Below, in pieces: positions 8,198 through 16,098 of a DNA stretch of 64,000 nucleotides. The stretch spans positions 1 through 64,000 of the forward strand of contig NZ_PKUU01000027.1 of NCBI RefSeq assembly GCF_002899675.1, in the 5' to 3' direction. Each line of letters opens with the position of its first letter. Position 1 is the first letter of the stretch. A model generated the notes under the pieces. The model was not told the DNA's origin. It worked only from the letters and a program-made list of their open reading frames with translations, and did no database searches. The stretch is from Clostridium sp. chh4-2 (lineage in GTDB: Bacteria > Bacillota > Clostridia > Lachnospirales > Lachnospiraceae). The position numbers and the translations under genes were made by a program.

Positions 8198-9382
8198 ATG
8201 AATTACGATAAACTTCAGGTTACGGCAACGAAAATGCATACAAGGCTGCTTCAGATTTTAACTGTTATTTTAACGGTCTATTTATGGCTGCTTCCGGTCA
8301 ATGCAATTTTTCTGATCTGTCACATTTTAACGTCCGGACTGCAAAATTGGACAAATTTATGGCTGGCCATTGTATTTCTGCTTCTTTATATCGGAATGTT
8401 CTGCGTTCTTTTCTGGATGTGTATTGTCTGCAAACGTCTCAGGATTGCGAAGAGAATTATCGTTTGGAGCATGATCTGGATTCCGGTGCTCAATTACGGA
8501 TTGGCGCTGTATGTGCGCGGTCTTGCCAGGCAGGAGGTGGACCATGACCTGCATAAGATCCGTTTGGACGATGTGCGTGTGGAACGCCGGATCTGCCAAA
8601 CAAAGTATCCTTTGCTTTTGGTGCACGGAGTGGGATTCAGAGATTTCCACTATTTCAATTATTGGGGAAGGATTCCAAGGGAATTGGTGCGCAACGGTGC
8701 GAAAGTATATTACGGGCATCAGGAAGCCTGGGGTACCGTGGAAAGCAATGGGGAGATACTGAAAGAAAAAATACTGGAGATCCTAGAAGAAACCGGCTGT
8801 GAAAAAGTGAATATTATCGCTCATTCCAAAGGCGGCCTGGATTCCAGATACGTGATCAGCGGCCTTAAAATGGCGCCTTATATCGCTTCCTTAACAACCA
8901 TCAATACGCCTCACCGCGGTTCTAAGCTGGTGGATTTCTTAAAGAAGCTGCCGGATAAGGTATACCGGACGATATGCGGAATGATTGATAAATATTTCGG
9001 CCGCCTTGGAGATGTAAAGCCCAACGCCTATGTGGCCAGTTACCAGTTGTCAGAACGCTATGCAAAGGAATTTAATGAAAAATATCCGGATGCAGAAGGC
9101 GTTTATTACCAGAGCTATGCCAGCCTGATGCGGTGTGGGTTCAGCAGCAAGCTGCTGTGCATCCCTTACTGGATATTAAAAAAACTGGATGCTCCCAGCG
9201 ACGGACTGGTGACCGTTAAGTCGGCTGAATGGACAAATTTTAGAGGTGTGATTAAGAATACCTATATGCGCGGAATTTCCCATGGGGATATGATCGATCT
9301 TACGAGAGAAGATTACCGGGAATTTCATGTCCTGGAGTTTTACATCCAATTGACAGAGGAACTGGCACGGATGGGATTTTAG
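8198..9382 (+). CDS. Membrane-anchored lipase/acylhydrolase (PGAP1/triacylglycerol lipase-like)
   Basis: This 394-residue protein starts at the ATG at 8198 (AAAAAGGG upstream); an in-frame GTG at 8165 is possible but has no ribosome binding site. Three hydrophobic segments (about residues 17-110) precede an alpha/beta-hydrolase lipase domain. Its LLLVHGVG oxyanion loop, the nucleophile elbow AHSKGG (Ser210), PSDG (Asp335) and ISHGD (His362) form a complete Ser-Asp-His triad. A conserved TINTPHRG follows the nucleophile, as in secreted lipases. Substrate is probably a lipid ester. It lies near another membrane hydrolase (6096), suggesting envelope lipid or ester metabolism, but co-regulation is not shown. 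Confidence 0.78.
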   Translation: MNYDKLQVTATKMHTRLLQILTVILTVYLWLLPVNAIFLICHILTSGLQNWTNLWLAIVFLLLYIGMFCVLFWMCIVCKRLRIAKRIIVWSMIWIPVLNYGLALYVRGLARQEVDHDLHKIRLDDVRVERRICQTKYPLLLVHGVGFRDFHYFNYWGRIPRELVRNGAKVYYGHQEAWGTVESNGEILKEKILEILEETGCEKVNIIAHSKGGLDSRYVISGLKMAPYIASLTTINTPHRGSKLVDFLKKLPDKVYRTICGMIDKYFGRLGDVKPNAYVASYQLSERYAKEFNEKYPDAEGVYYQSYASLMRCGFSSKLLCIPYWILKKLDAPSDGLVTVKSAEWTNFRGVIKNTYMRGISHGDMIDLTREDYREFHVLEFYIQLTEELARMGF

Positions 9383-9463
9383 CTTTATGAGGATTTAGGT
9401 ATCAAAGGTTTACGGCTTTGCAATGTTATAAGGAAATCAATACATATAGAAGAAAGCTGAGGT

Positions 9464-9928
9464 ATGACTATGGATATTACAGGAAAGAAAGTATTTACGA
9501 TCGCAGTAAAGGTGGACACCCCGGTTGTAGTCGGCCAGGATGAGATCAGCGGCAGAAGACAGCTGATTCCCATTCTCTCCGGCACGTTGGAGGGAGAACA
9601 GATGCATGGCGAAGTGCTTCCGGGAGGTGTTGACAGCCAGGTAATACGTCCGGACGGAATCTGTGAACTGTCGGCCAGATACGGGGTGAAGTTAGACGAT
9701 GGAAGTTCATTTTATGTGGAAAATAACGGAATCCGCACGGTACCGGCTGAATATGTGGAACAGGTGAAAAGGGGAGAATTTATTGAGCCGTCCCTCTATT
9801 ATTTCTGTACCACCCCTCATTTTGAAGTGTTTGGAGAGCAGTTGAGATGGATGTGCCAAAAGATATTCATGTGCAAGGCAACAAGGCTGCCGGATCAGGT
9901 GCTTTTGGACTATTATGTGATGGAATAG
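9464..9928 (+). CDS. DUF3237 (UPF0311) family protein
   Basis: A 154-residue protein with the layout of DUF3237: an N-terminal strand pattern, a central RRQLIPILSGTLEGEQMHGEVLPGG region and a GICELSARYGVKLDDG segment. The family forms a small beta-barrel of unknown biochemical function. ATGs at 9464 and 9470 are both usable; the GAGGT ending at 9463 favours 9470. It follows the lipase gene by about 80 bp on the same strand and could be co-transcribed. Confidence 0.75.
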   Translation: MTMDITGKKVFTIAVKVDTPVVVGQDEISGRRQLIPILSGTLEGEQMHGEVLPGGVDSQVIRPDGICELSARYGVKLDDGSSFYVENNGIRTVPAEYVEQVKRGEFIEPSLYYFCTTPHFEVFGEQLRWMCQKIFMCKATRLPDQVLLDYYVME

Positions 9929-9970
9929 GTTTGTTCGTATTTTTTAATTCTAACATCACAGGAGATGGTT

Positions 9971-10432
9971 ATGGAGATTAATTTAAATAAAGCATCAAGC
10001 TCAGACGATGAAGAGATTTACAATATGCAGACCGCATCATTTAAACCGCTTCTGGAAAAATACCAGGATTATGAATTCAGTCCTGGTGCGGAAAAAATTG
10101 AAAAGACAAGACAGCGGCTGGAAGAATCCTTTACGGACTACTATTTTATCTGCTTAGGCGATATGCATATCGGGGCAATCCGTATCTGCAGATTTGACTC
10201 ATTGTGTAAATTAAAGCAGATATTCATTCTGCCGGAATTTCAGGGAAAGGGATATGCCCAGCAGGCGATTACGCTTGCGGAATCCCTTTATCCTGATGCG
10301 AAACGCTGGGAACTGGATACCATCTGCCAAGAGACAAAACTCTGCCATTTATACGAAAAAATGGGATATGCAAAAACTGGAAAAATCCAGCACGTAAAAG
10401 ATGGAATGGATATCGTTGATTATGCAAAATAG
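9971..10432 (+). CDS. GNAT-family N-acetyltransferase
   Basis: This 153-residue GNAT fold carries the acetyl-CoA binding motif A around FILPEFQGKGYAQQAI (Q/R-x-x-G-x-A pattern) and the C-terminal motif LCHLYEKMGYAKTGK. Substrate cannot be inferred. The start at 9971 is preferred over 9965 because the AGGAG at 9960-9964 abuts the earlier ATG. It is the last gene before the composite repeat that begins at about 10440. Confidence 0.8.
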   Translation: MEINLNKASSSDDEEIYNMQTASFKPLLEKYQDYEFSPGAEKIEKTRQRLEESFTDYYFICLGDMHIGAIRICRFDSLCKLKQIFILPEFQGKGYAQQAITLAESLYPDAKRWELDTICQETKLCHLYEKMGYAKTGKIQHVKDGMDIVDYAK

Positions 10433-10439
10433 ATTGTTG

Positions 10440-10838
10440 ATTTGTTATTTAACTTAGTTGGCGAAAGGGGGACGCCCGGAATCGGGAGGCGGAACCGGGA
10501 GATGAAGATCAGAGAGGCCGTCCGGGCCGGGGAAGGAAGATGCAGCCAGATCGGATTCGGGATTCGCCCCTAAGAACTACTAAGAACCGTAAGAACAGAA
10601 CGAGGCAGGCCAGCGCCATTCGCAGTGAACTCTTTATGACTTCGCTGCTCAGCGGCGCTTTAGAAACTGACACGGAAATCAGTTTCTACCTGCCTCGTTC
10701 TGCCCTTCCGGGCCTAAGTTGTTCTAAAGGGGTTCCATACGATCCGATCTGTCTGCATATTCCTTCCCCGGCCCGGACGGCCCCTCCGACCTTTGGCTTC
10801 CGGTTCCACCTTCCGATTCCGGGCTGGTTTTCGCTGGC
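10440..10838 (+). repeat. Composite palindromic element, copy II: A-side terminus and unit A palindrome
   Basis: The outer terminus contains TTGTTATTTAAC (about 10441-10452), whose reverse complement ends copy III at about 51449-51460. Unit A arms (10459-10609 and 10689-10838) form a long imperfect palindrome rich in GC (GGCCGTCCGGGCCGGGGAAG on the left). The stem closes with CGAGGCAGG/CCTGCCTCG. The interior has two small hairpins: GCGCC...GGCGC with GCAGTGAA/TTCGCTGC arms, and AGAAACTGA/TCAGTTTCT. The whole 10433-11387 gap carries no credible gene. Confidence 0.88.
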
Positions 10839-11030
10839 CTGGTTAAAAACAATACTGGTGCGTAGGTATTTATGTAGAATCACATTTACACAGATCGTTA
10901 AGGGATTTTCAGAAATGCTTTCATGTTTTACTTTAAGCGTCAAGGCATTTCTGAAAATTCCTTCACGGTTGATGTAAAAAACTACTCCATCCACCAAATC
11001 TTTTTTATCCTTAGCCAGCCAAGCAACAGC
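10839..11030 (+). repeat. Composite palindromic element, copy II: A-B linker
   Basis: The linker matches copy I closely except for a deletion between TCAAGGCATTTC direct repeats. An inverted repeat (AAGGGATTTTCAGAAATGC at 10899-10917 against GCATTTCTGAAAATTCCTT at 10946-10964) forms its own hairpin. There is no plausible coding potential. Confidence 0.82.
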
Positions 11031-11348
11031 CGGAAAGAAGGGGAAACCCAGGCGGGCGGCGGAAGTAATCGGCGAAATGGGATCGTATGGAACCCCTTAG
11101 AAGTACTTAGATCCGCAAGGATAAAAAGAGACAGGTAGAAACTGAATTCCGAATCAGTTTCTAAGCGCCCCTTGAGCAGTGAAGTCATCAAGAGTTCACT
11201 GCGAATGGGCGCGCCCTGTCTCTTTTTATTCTTGCGGGTCTTAGTACATCTTAGGGGCGAATCCCGAATCCCATTTCGCCGATTACTTCCGCCGCCCGCC
11301 TGGGTTTCCCCTTCTTTCCAGCGTTTCTTAGTTAACTAAATAAAGATT
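11031..11348 (+). repeat. Composite palindromic element, copy II: unit B palindrome and B-side terminus
   Basis: The arms 11032-11135 and 11215-11319 pair nearly perfectly in their outer 50 bp. They include a copy-specific stretch (AGTAATCGGCGAAATGGGAT) absent from copies I and III. The core hairpin has GCAGTGAA at 11176-11183 and TTCACTGC at 11195-11202. The outer end CTAAATAAAGAT (about 11336-11347) matches copy I at its end and, in reverse, the left end of copy III. Confidence 0.88.
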
Positions 11349-11387
11349 TGCATAACACTTTTCTATGGGGAGGTGAAAATAAGTAGT

Positions 11388-12437
11388 TTAGTAATGAACA
11401 ACATCCTCCGCGTCCCGAATCTTTTTAACAACTTCTATAGCCTGTGGAGACGTAAAATACCGGTATGTGCTTTCCGGCACCGATTGTTTCAACTCGTCCA
11501 ACCGGTTTTCCTTTATCATCAACCGGACTTTTGATGCGCTGATAGCGCCATCTGAATTTTCTTTTCTGGGAATAATCAGGCATTCCATGCCGTGATGAGC
11601 TAATTCCTCTTTCATCACTTCATTATAGATACCCGTTACCTGGCTGAATGGTTCTTCGCCTACAAATCGTTTGGTAATTCCGAGAGACTGGGCGATCTTT
11701 AAAAAGATCTGAATGTCCAGCTTTGCATGGGAACGGATGACTGTGTCCGAATCCTTTAAAAAGTAAGAAGGAAATGTGGCGTTTGAGATCATGTAGCTGC
11801 CGGTTTCGTGTAAAACCACATTGTTAAGATGAGCGGTTCCCTCTTTAACCAGCTGATAGCGGACGGAAAATGGAATAAGAGACACGTCCTCAGACACTAC
11901 AAATACATGGAGTACGTCACAGGCAGCGGCAGCTGTTTCCAGCAGATATTGATGTCCCAAGGTAAATGGATTGGCATTCATTACAACTGCGCCTGTTACC
12001 GGTTCCGGTTTTGGTGATTCCGCTTTTAGAACGTCTAAATACTTGGAAAAACCGTCCCGTCGGTTTTCCATAAACACAACCTTTCCGTCCACGCGGGCAA
12101 TTTCATAAAATCCAAGATCCTTAAAAAATTTGGCGGTGGAGCATTTTGTATATAGGAAGAGATCGGTAATCTGACGGCTGTATTGATATTCAATCAAATG
12201 GCTGATTATCTGGTTTAACAGCCCTTCTCCCTGATGGGAAGAATCCACAGCCAAACAGCGGAGGGTATTAAAAAAGCAGGAGCCTGTTGCGGCTAAATTG
12301 TAATCCTCGTCAAATAGACCCGCCGTATATTCCAGATTTTTGTCCCGTTCAATTCCTTCTTTTTTTAAAAGAGCATCCAGCTGCTTCATTTCCCGTTTGT
12401 TTTTATAATCAATCCGGCTGATTGTGTATTCTGACAT
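11388..12437 (-). CDS. citC: [Citrate (pro-3S)-lyase] ligase
   Basis: CitC acetylates the thiol of the CitD prosthetic group with acetate and ATP, switching citrate lyase on. The 349-residue protein has an N-terminal GNAT-like domain (LRCLAVDSSHQGEGL) and a C-terminal nucleotidyltransferase domain (VMNANPFTLGHQYLLE with the T/HxGH motif, later SASKVR). The start at 12437 is preferred over 12458 because AGGGGGA precedes it. Normally citC sits with citDEF; here it is 6.7 kb away, on the opposite strand, and its 3' end abuts the composite repeat. No citX or citG is nearby. Confidence 0.93.
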   Translation of the reverse strand: MSEYTISRIDYKNKREMKQLDALLKKEGIERDKNLEYTAGLFDEDYNLAATGSCFFNTLRCLAVDSSHQGEGLLNQIISHLIEYQYSRQITDLFLYTKCSTAKFFKDLGFYEIARVDGKVVFMENRRDGFSKYLDVLKAESPKPEPVTGAVVMNANPFTLGHQYLLETAAAACDVLHVFVVSEDVSLIPFSVRYQLVKEGTAHLNNVVLHETGSYMISNATFPSYFLKDSDTVIRSHAKLDIQIFLKIAQSLGITKRFVGEEPFSQVTGIYNEVMKEELAHHGMECLIIPRKENSDGAISASKVRLMIKENRLDELKQSVPESTYRYFTSPQAIEVVKKIRDAEDVVHY

Positions 12438-12559
12438 AAAATTCCCCCTGAAAATCATTATAAATTGTGATCAGTATAGCGCATTTTGGATGAAATAGCG
12501 AATACAGAATTGATTATGGGAGATATTAACTTTAGATTATAATCAGAATGGAGAAGATC

Positions 12560-13279
12560 ATGGAAGATAATAAAAATTTAGATGAAAAGAAAAAGGAAAA
12601 GGATATAGAAGAAAAAGAAGACGAAAAACTGGAAGAATATGGCCAGATGACTTTAGAGGAAAATGAGAAGAAGCAGAAGATTCATCTGCTTTCCATAATC
12701 GGAGAGATCGAAGGCCACGAAAATCTTTCCGGAAACAGTAAGGCTACGAAATATGAACACATTCTGCCTCAGCTGGCAGCTTTGGAAGATGATAAGGAAA
12801 CCGACGGAATGCTGGTTATTTTAAATACATCCGGCGGAGATGTGGATGCCGGACTGGCGATTGCGGAGATGATCGCTTCCTTATCAAAACCCACCGTTTC
12901 CCTGGTGCTTGGCGGAAGCCATTCCATCGGTGTGCCGCTGGCGGTCAGCACCGATTATTCCTTTATCGTGCCCACGGGAACCATGATGGTTCATCCGGTG
13001 AGAATGACCGGTATGGTGATCGGAGCCTCCCAGACTTATGAATATTTTGAAATGATTCAGGACAGGATTTTAAGCTTTGTATCAAACCATGCGACCATCG
13101 CCTATGACCAGTTAAAACGCCTGATGTTAAATACAGAGATGCTGACTAGGGATTTAGGAACGGTCCTTGTGGGAGAAGAAACCGTGAAAGAAGGTTTAAT
13201 TGACGAAGTGGGAGGAATTAAAGAAGCCCTCGAAAAACTTCATCATATGATTGACGAACAGAAAAAAGCCGATAAATAA
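12560..13279 (+). CDS. tepA: TepA-like ClpP-family serine peptidase
   Basis: A 239-residue member of the ClpP/SDH clan, similar to Bacillus TepA (YmfB), once called translocation-enhancing protein. A charged Lys/Glu-rich tail (residues 1-40) precedes the fold. The GGSHSIG motif gives the likely nucleophile Ser122, and MMVHPVR gives His145, with spacing close to that in ClpP. NTSGGDVDAGLAIAEMI is the conserved substrate-groove strand. The start at 12560 has GGAGAAG upstream; the ATG at 12548 overlaps that site. TepA next to ftsK/spoIIIE is a conserved arrangement in Firmicutes. Confidence 0.85.
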   Translation: MEDNKNLDEKKKEKDIEEKEDEKLEEYGQMTLEENEKKQKIHLLSIIGEIEGHENLSGNSKATKYEHILPQLAALEDDKETDGMLVILNTSGGDVDAGLAIAEMIASLSKPTVSLVLGGSHSIGVPLAVSTDYSFIVPTGTMMVHPVRMTGMVIGASQTYEYFEMIQDRILSFVSNHATIAYDQLKRLMLNTEMLTRDLGTVLVGEETVKEGLIDEVGGIKEALEKLHHMIDEQKKADK

Positions 13280-13317
13280 GCAGCTTGGCATGCCGCGGAA
13301 ACTCAAATTGGATTTTC

Positions 13318-13346
13318 TTGCATTTCTTAATTTTTTTTTGTATACT
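13318..13346 (+). promoter_or_regulatory. Predicted sigma-A promoter of ftsK
   Basis: TTGCAT (13318-13323) and TATACT (13341-13346) with a 17-bp T-rich spacer lie 37 bp upstream of the GTG start. Confidence 0.75.
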
Positions 13347-13382
13347 ATGTTCAATGGTTTAAATTAAGGAGGTTTGGTTTTC

Positions 13383-16052
13383 GTGGCATCAACAGGAAAG
13401 AAACAGACAAAAGCATCAACGGGCGCAAAACGTCCGGCAGGAAGACCAAAGAAACAGACGAGTGTGAAAAAAACACAGCAGAATGATAGCTTTATACGCG
13501 CAGAAGTAATCTTAATTGTTTCATTTGCAATTTCTGTGCTTTTATTTTTGAGCAATTTTAAGCTGTGCGGAATGGCAGGAGACTTCTTACGAAGTGTGCA
13601 GTTGGGGATTTTTGGCATGGTGGGCTTTGTATTCCCTTTGCTGCTGTTTGTGGGGACATGCTTTTATATGTCCAACAAGGGCAATCCAATTGCGGTTTTA
13701 AAACTGGCAGCGGTAATCGCTGCTGTTCTCACGTTGTGCGGGCTGTCACAGCTTCTGTTCGGCTCTTATCAGGAAGGTCAGGGAATGGCGCAATTTTATA
13801 AAGCGTCGGCTTCCAGCGGCATGGGAGGCGGATGGATCGGCGGTATGCTCACCTATGCGTTAAAATCGGCCGTTGGAACGGTTGGAACTTATCTGATTCT
13901 CATCGTGCTTTTCATTATATGCGGAGTGATCATTACGGAGCGCTCCTTTGTTTCCGTTGTAAAAAAAGGCGGGGATAAGGCATACCAGCATGCAAAAGAA
14001 GATATTGGAAGGCGCAGGGAGATCCATGCAGAGCGCCAGGAGGAGAAAAAACGCCTGCGGGAAGAGCAGAGGGTGCGTGGCGTTAACTTGGATTCCACAA
14101 AGCTGATGGAACCTGCGGCCGCTCTTATGCCGGAACCGGAGGAAGAGGCGGATGATATGCCGGAAGCATTTTCAGAACCTGTTATCACCGGAATGCCGGA
14201 GCCGGTTTTGGAACCGGAACCTGTTAAGCAGCGCCAGGCGGATTTATTTACCGGAAGTATTGCTGTACCGCCGGAGTACATAGACGAGGATACGGTGCCG
14301 TTTGATGTGGATGGGGAAGATGAATTTATCGGCGGATTATGCGGATTTGATGAACCCGAGGAGATCTTTGTAAGAAAAGAAAATAAAACTCTGGAAGAGA
14401 TGGATATGACCGGCTTTTCCATACCGGAAGAGACAAAACGGGTTGTGACAGCTTCCGGCAAGATCATAGAGACGGATACGGAAGCGCTTCAGAAAAAGTT
14501 AGTGAAGAAAAGAGAAGAAGTTAAGGAAGCGAGAGAAGCAGGAGAAACCAGCGTTCAGGATGAGATTAAACAGGCTGAAGCGAAGGTGAAAAAGGAATAC
14601 AAGTTCCCTCCCTTTGATCTTCTCAAAAAAGGCACGAAGAACAACGGTTCTTTTTCTGAAAAAGAATATAAGGAAACTGCAATTAAATTACAGCAGACAC
14701 TTCAGAATTTCGGGGTGGGAGTTACCGTGACCAATATCAGCTGCGGTCCATCCGTAACCCGCTATGAACTGCATCCGGAACAGGGGGTTAAGGTTAGCAA
14801 GATCGTAGGTCTTTCCGATGATATTAAACTGAGCTTAGCGGCTGCGGATATCCGTATTGAAGCGCCCATACCGGGAAAATCAGCGGTTGGAATTGAAGTT
14901 CCCAATAAGGAGAATAACATGGTATTTCTCCGGGATCTTTTGGAAGCTAAGGAATTTAAAGACAGTGCGTCCAAATTGTCCTTTGCGGTCGGTAAGGATA
15001 TCGGCGGACAGGTCGTTGTCACCGATATTGCCAAGATGCCCCATCTTTTGATTGCGGGCGCTACCGGATCTGGTAAATCCGTCTGCATCAATACGCTGAT
15101 CATGAGTATTATCTATAAAACCAGTCCGGAAGATGTGAAGATGATCATGATTGACCCTAAGGTGGTTGAATTAAGCGTTTATAATGGAATTCCCCATCTT
15201 TTGATTCCGGTTGTCACCGATCCGAAAAAGGCGTCCGGCGCACTGAACTGGGCGGTTGCCGAGATGACGGACCGTTACAAGAAGTTTGCGGATTATAACG
15301 TCAGGGATTTAAAAGGGTATAATGCAAAGGTTGAGAATATCAAAGACATAGAGGATGAGAACAAGCCGAAAAAACTGCCGCAGATCGTTATCATTGTGGA
15401 CGAGCTGGCGGATCTTATGATGGTAGCTCCGGGAGAGGTGGAAGATTCCATCTGCCGTCTGGCCCAGTTGGCCCGTGCTGCGGGAATCCATCTGGTAATT
15501 GCGACACAGCGTCCGTCCGTCAATGTCATCACCGGATTAATTAAGGCAAATGTGCCGTCCAGAATCGCATTTTCTGTTTCCTCCGGTGTGGATTCCAGAA
15601 CGATCATAGATATGAACGGAGCTGAAAAACTGCTGGGAAAAGGCGATATGCTGTTTTATCCTGCCGGATACCAGAAACCGCTTCGTGTTCAGGGCGCATT
15701 CGTATCGGATCAGGAAGTGTCTCAGGTTGTTGAATTTTTAACTCAGCAGGAGTTGACTGCGGAGTATAATCCGGATATTGAAAGCCAGATTGCCGCCCCG
15801 TCTTCGGCTCCGGGCCAATCCGGAGGAAATGACAGGGACGAGTATTTCGTTCAGGCAGGAAAGTTCATCATAGAAAAAGAAAAGGCATCTATCGGAATGC
15901 TGCAGAGAATGTTTAAGATCGGATTTAACCGGGCGGCCCGCATCATGGACCAGCTGGCGGAAGCCGGAGTGGTCGGCGAGGAAGAGGGAACAAAACCGAG
16001 AAAAGTTTTGATGACCATGGAGGAATTTGACGATTTGACAGGAAATGGATGA
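13383..16052 (+). CDS. ftsK: FtsK/SpoIIIE DNA translocase
   Basis: This 889-residue protein pumps chromosomal DNA across the division or sporulation septum. About four N-terminal membrane segments (roughly residues 35-175) lead to a charged, Pro/Glu-rich linker, then the RecA-like motor with Walker A GATGSGKS (559-566) and Walker B IVIIVDELADLMM. Conserved ATQRPSVNVITGLIK follows, and a C-terminal gamma winged helix (ASIGMLQRMFKIGFNRAARIMDQL) reads the polarity sequence. GTG at 13383 was chosen because AAGGAGG ends 10 bp before it; the TTG at 13374 is too close. The window does not say whether this is the division or the sporulation paralogue. Confidence 0.95.
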   Translation: MASTGKKQTKASTGAKRPAGRPKKQTSVKKTQQNDSFIRAEVILIVSFAISVLLFLSNFKLCGMAGDFLRSVQLGIFGMVGFVFPLLLFVGTCFYMSNKGNPIAVLKLAAVIAAVLTLCGLSQLLFGSYQEGQGMAQFYKASASSGMGGGWIGGMLTYALKSAVGTVGTYLILIVLFIICGVIITERSFVSVVKKGGDKAYQHAKEDIGRRREIHAERQEEKKRLREEQRVRGVNLDSTKLMEPAAALMPEPEEEADDMPEAFSEPVITGMPEPVLEPEPVKQRQADLFTGSIAVPPEYIDEDTVPFDVDGEDEFIGGLCGFDEPEEIFVRKENKTLEEMDMTGFSIPEETKRVVTASGKIIETDTEALQKKLVKKREEVKEAREAGETSVQDEIKQAEAKVKKEYKFPPFDLLKKGTKNNGSFSEKEYKETAIKLQQTLQNFGVGVTVTNISCGPSVTRYELHPEQGVKVSKIVGLSDDIKLSLAAADIRIEAPIPGKSAVGIEVPNKENNMVFLRDLLEAKEFKDSASKLSFAVGKDIGGQVVVTDIAKMPHLLIAGATGSGKSVCINTLIMSIIYKTSPEDVKMIMIDPKVVELSVYNGIPHLLIPVVTDPKKASGALNWAVAEMTDRYKKFADYNVRDLKGYNAKVENIKDIEDENKPKKLPQIVIIVDELADLMMVAPGEVEDSICRLAQLARAAGIHLVIATQRPSVNVITGLIKANVPSRIAFSVSSGVDSRTIIDMNGAEKLLGKGDMLFYPAGYQKPLRVQGAFVSDQEVSQVVEFLTQQELTAEYNPDIESQIAAPSSAPGQSGGNDRDEYFVQAGKFIIEKEKASIGMLQRMFKIGFNRAARIMDQLAEAGVVGEEEGTKPRKVLMTMEEFDDLTGNG

Positions 16053-16098
16053 CCGTTTGATCGCCAATGAATCATAAGGAAAGAGGAGGCACAGGAAG

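Noticed and set aside
10540..11191. Four open frames (up to 145 residues) in copy II of the composite repeat
   Set aside because: Mirror-image frames of the same palindromic DNA; not maintained in copies I and III.
12510..12543. TTGATT ... TATAAT as the tepA promoter
   Set aside because: The spacing is 22 bp, and the resulting transcript would start within a few bases of the ribosome binding site.
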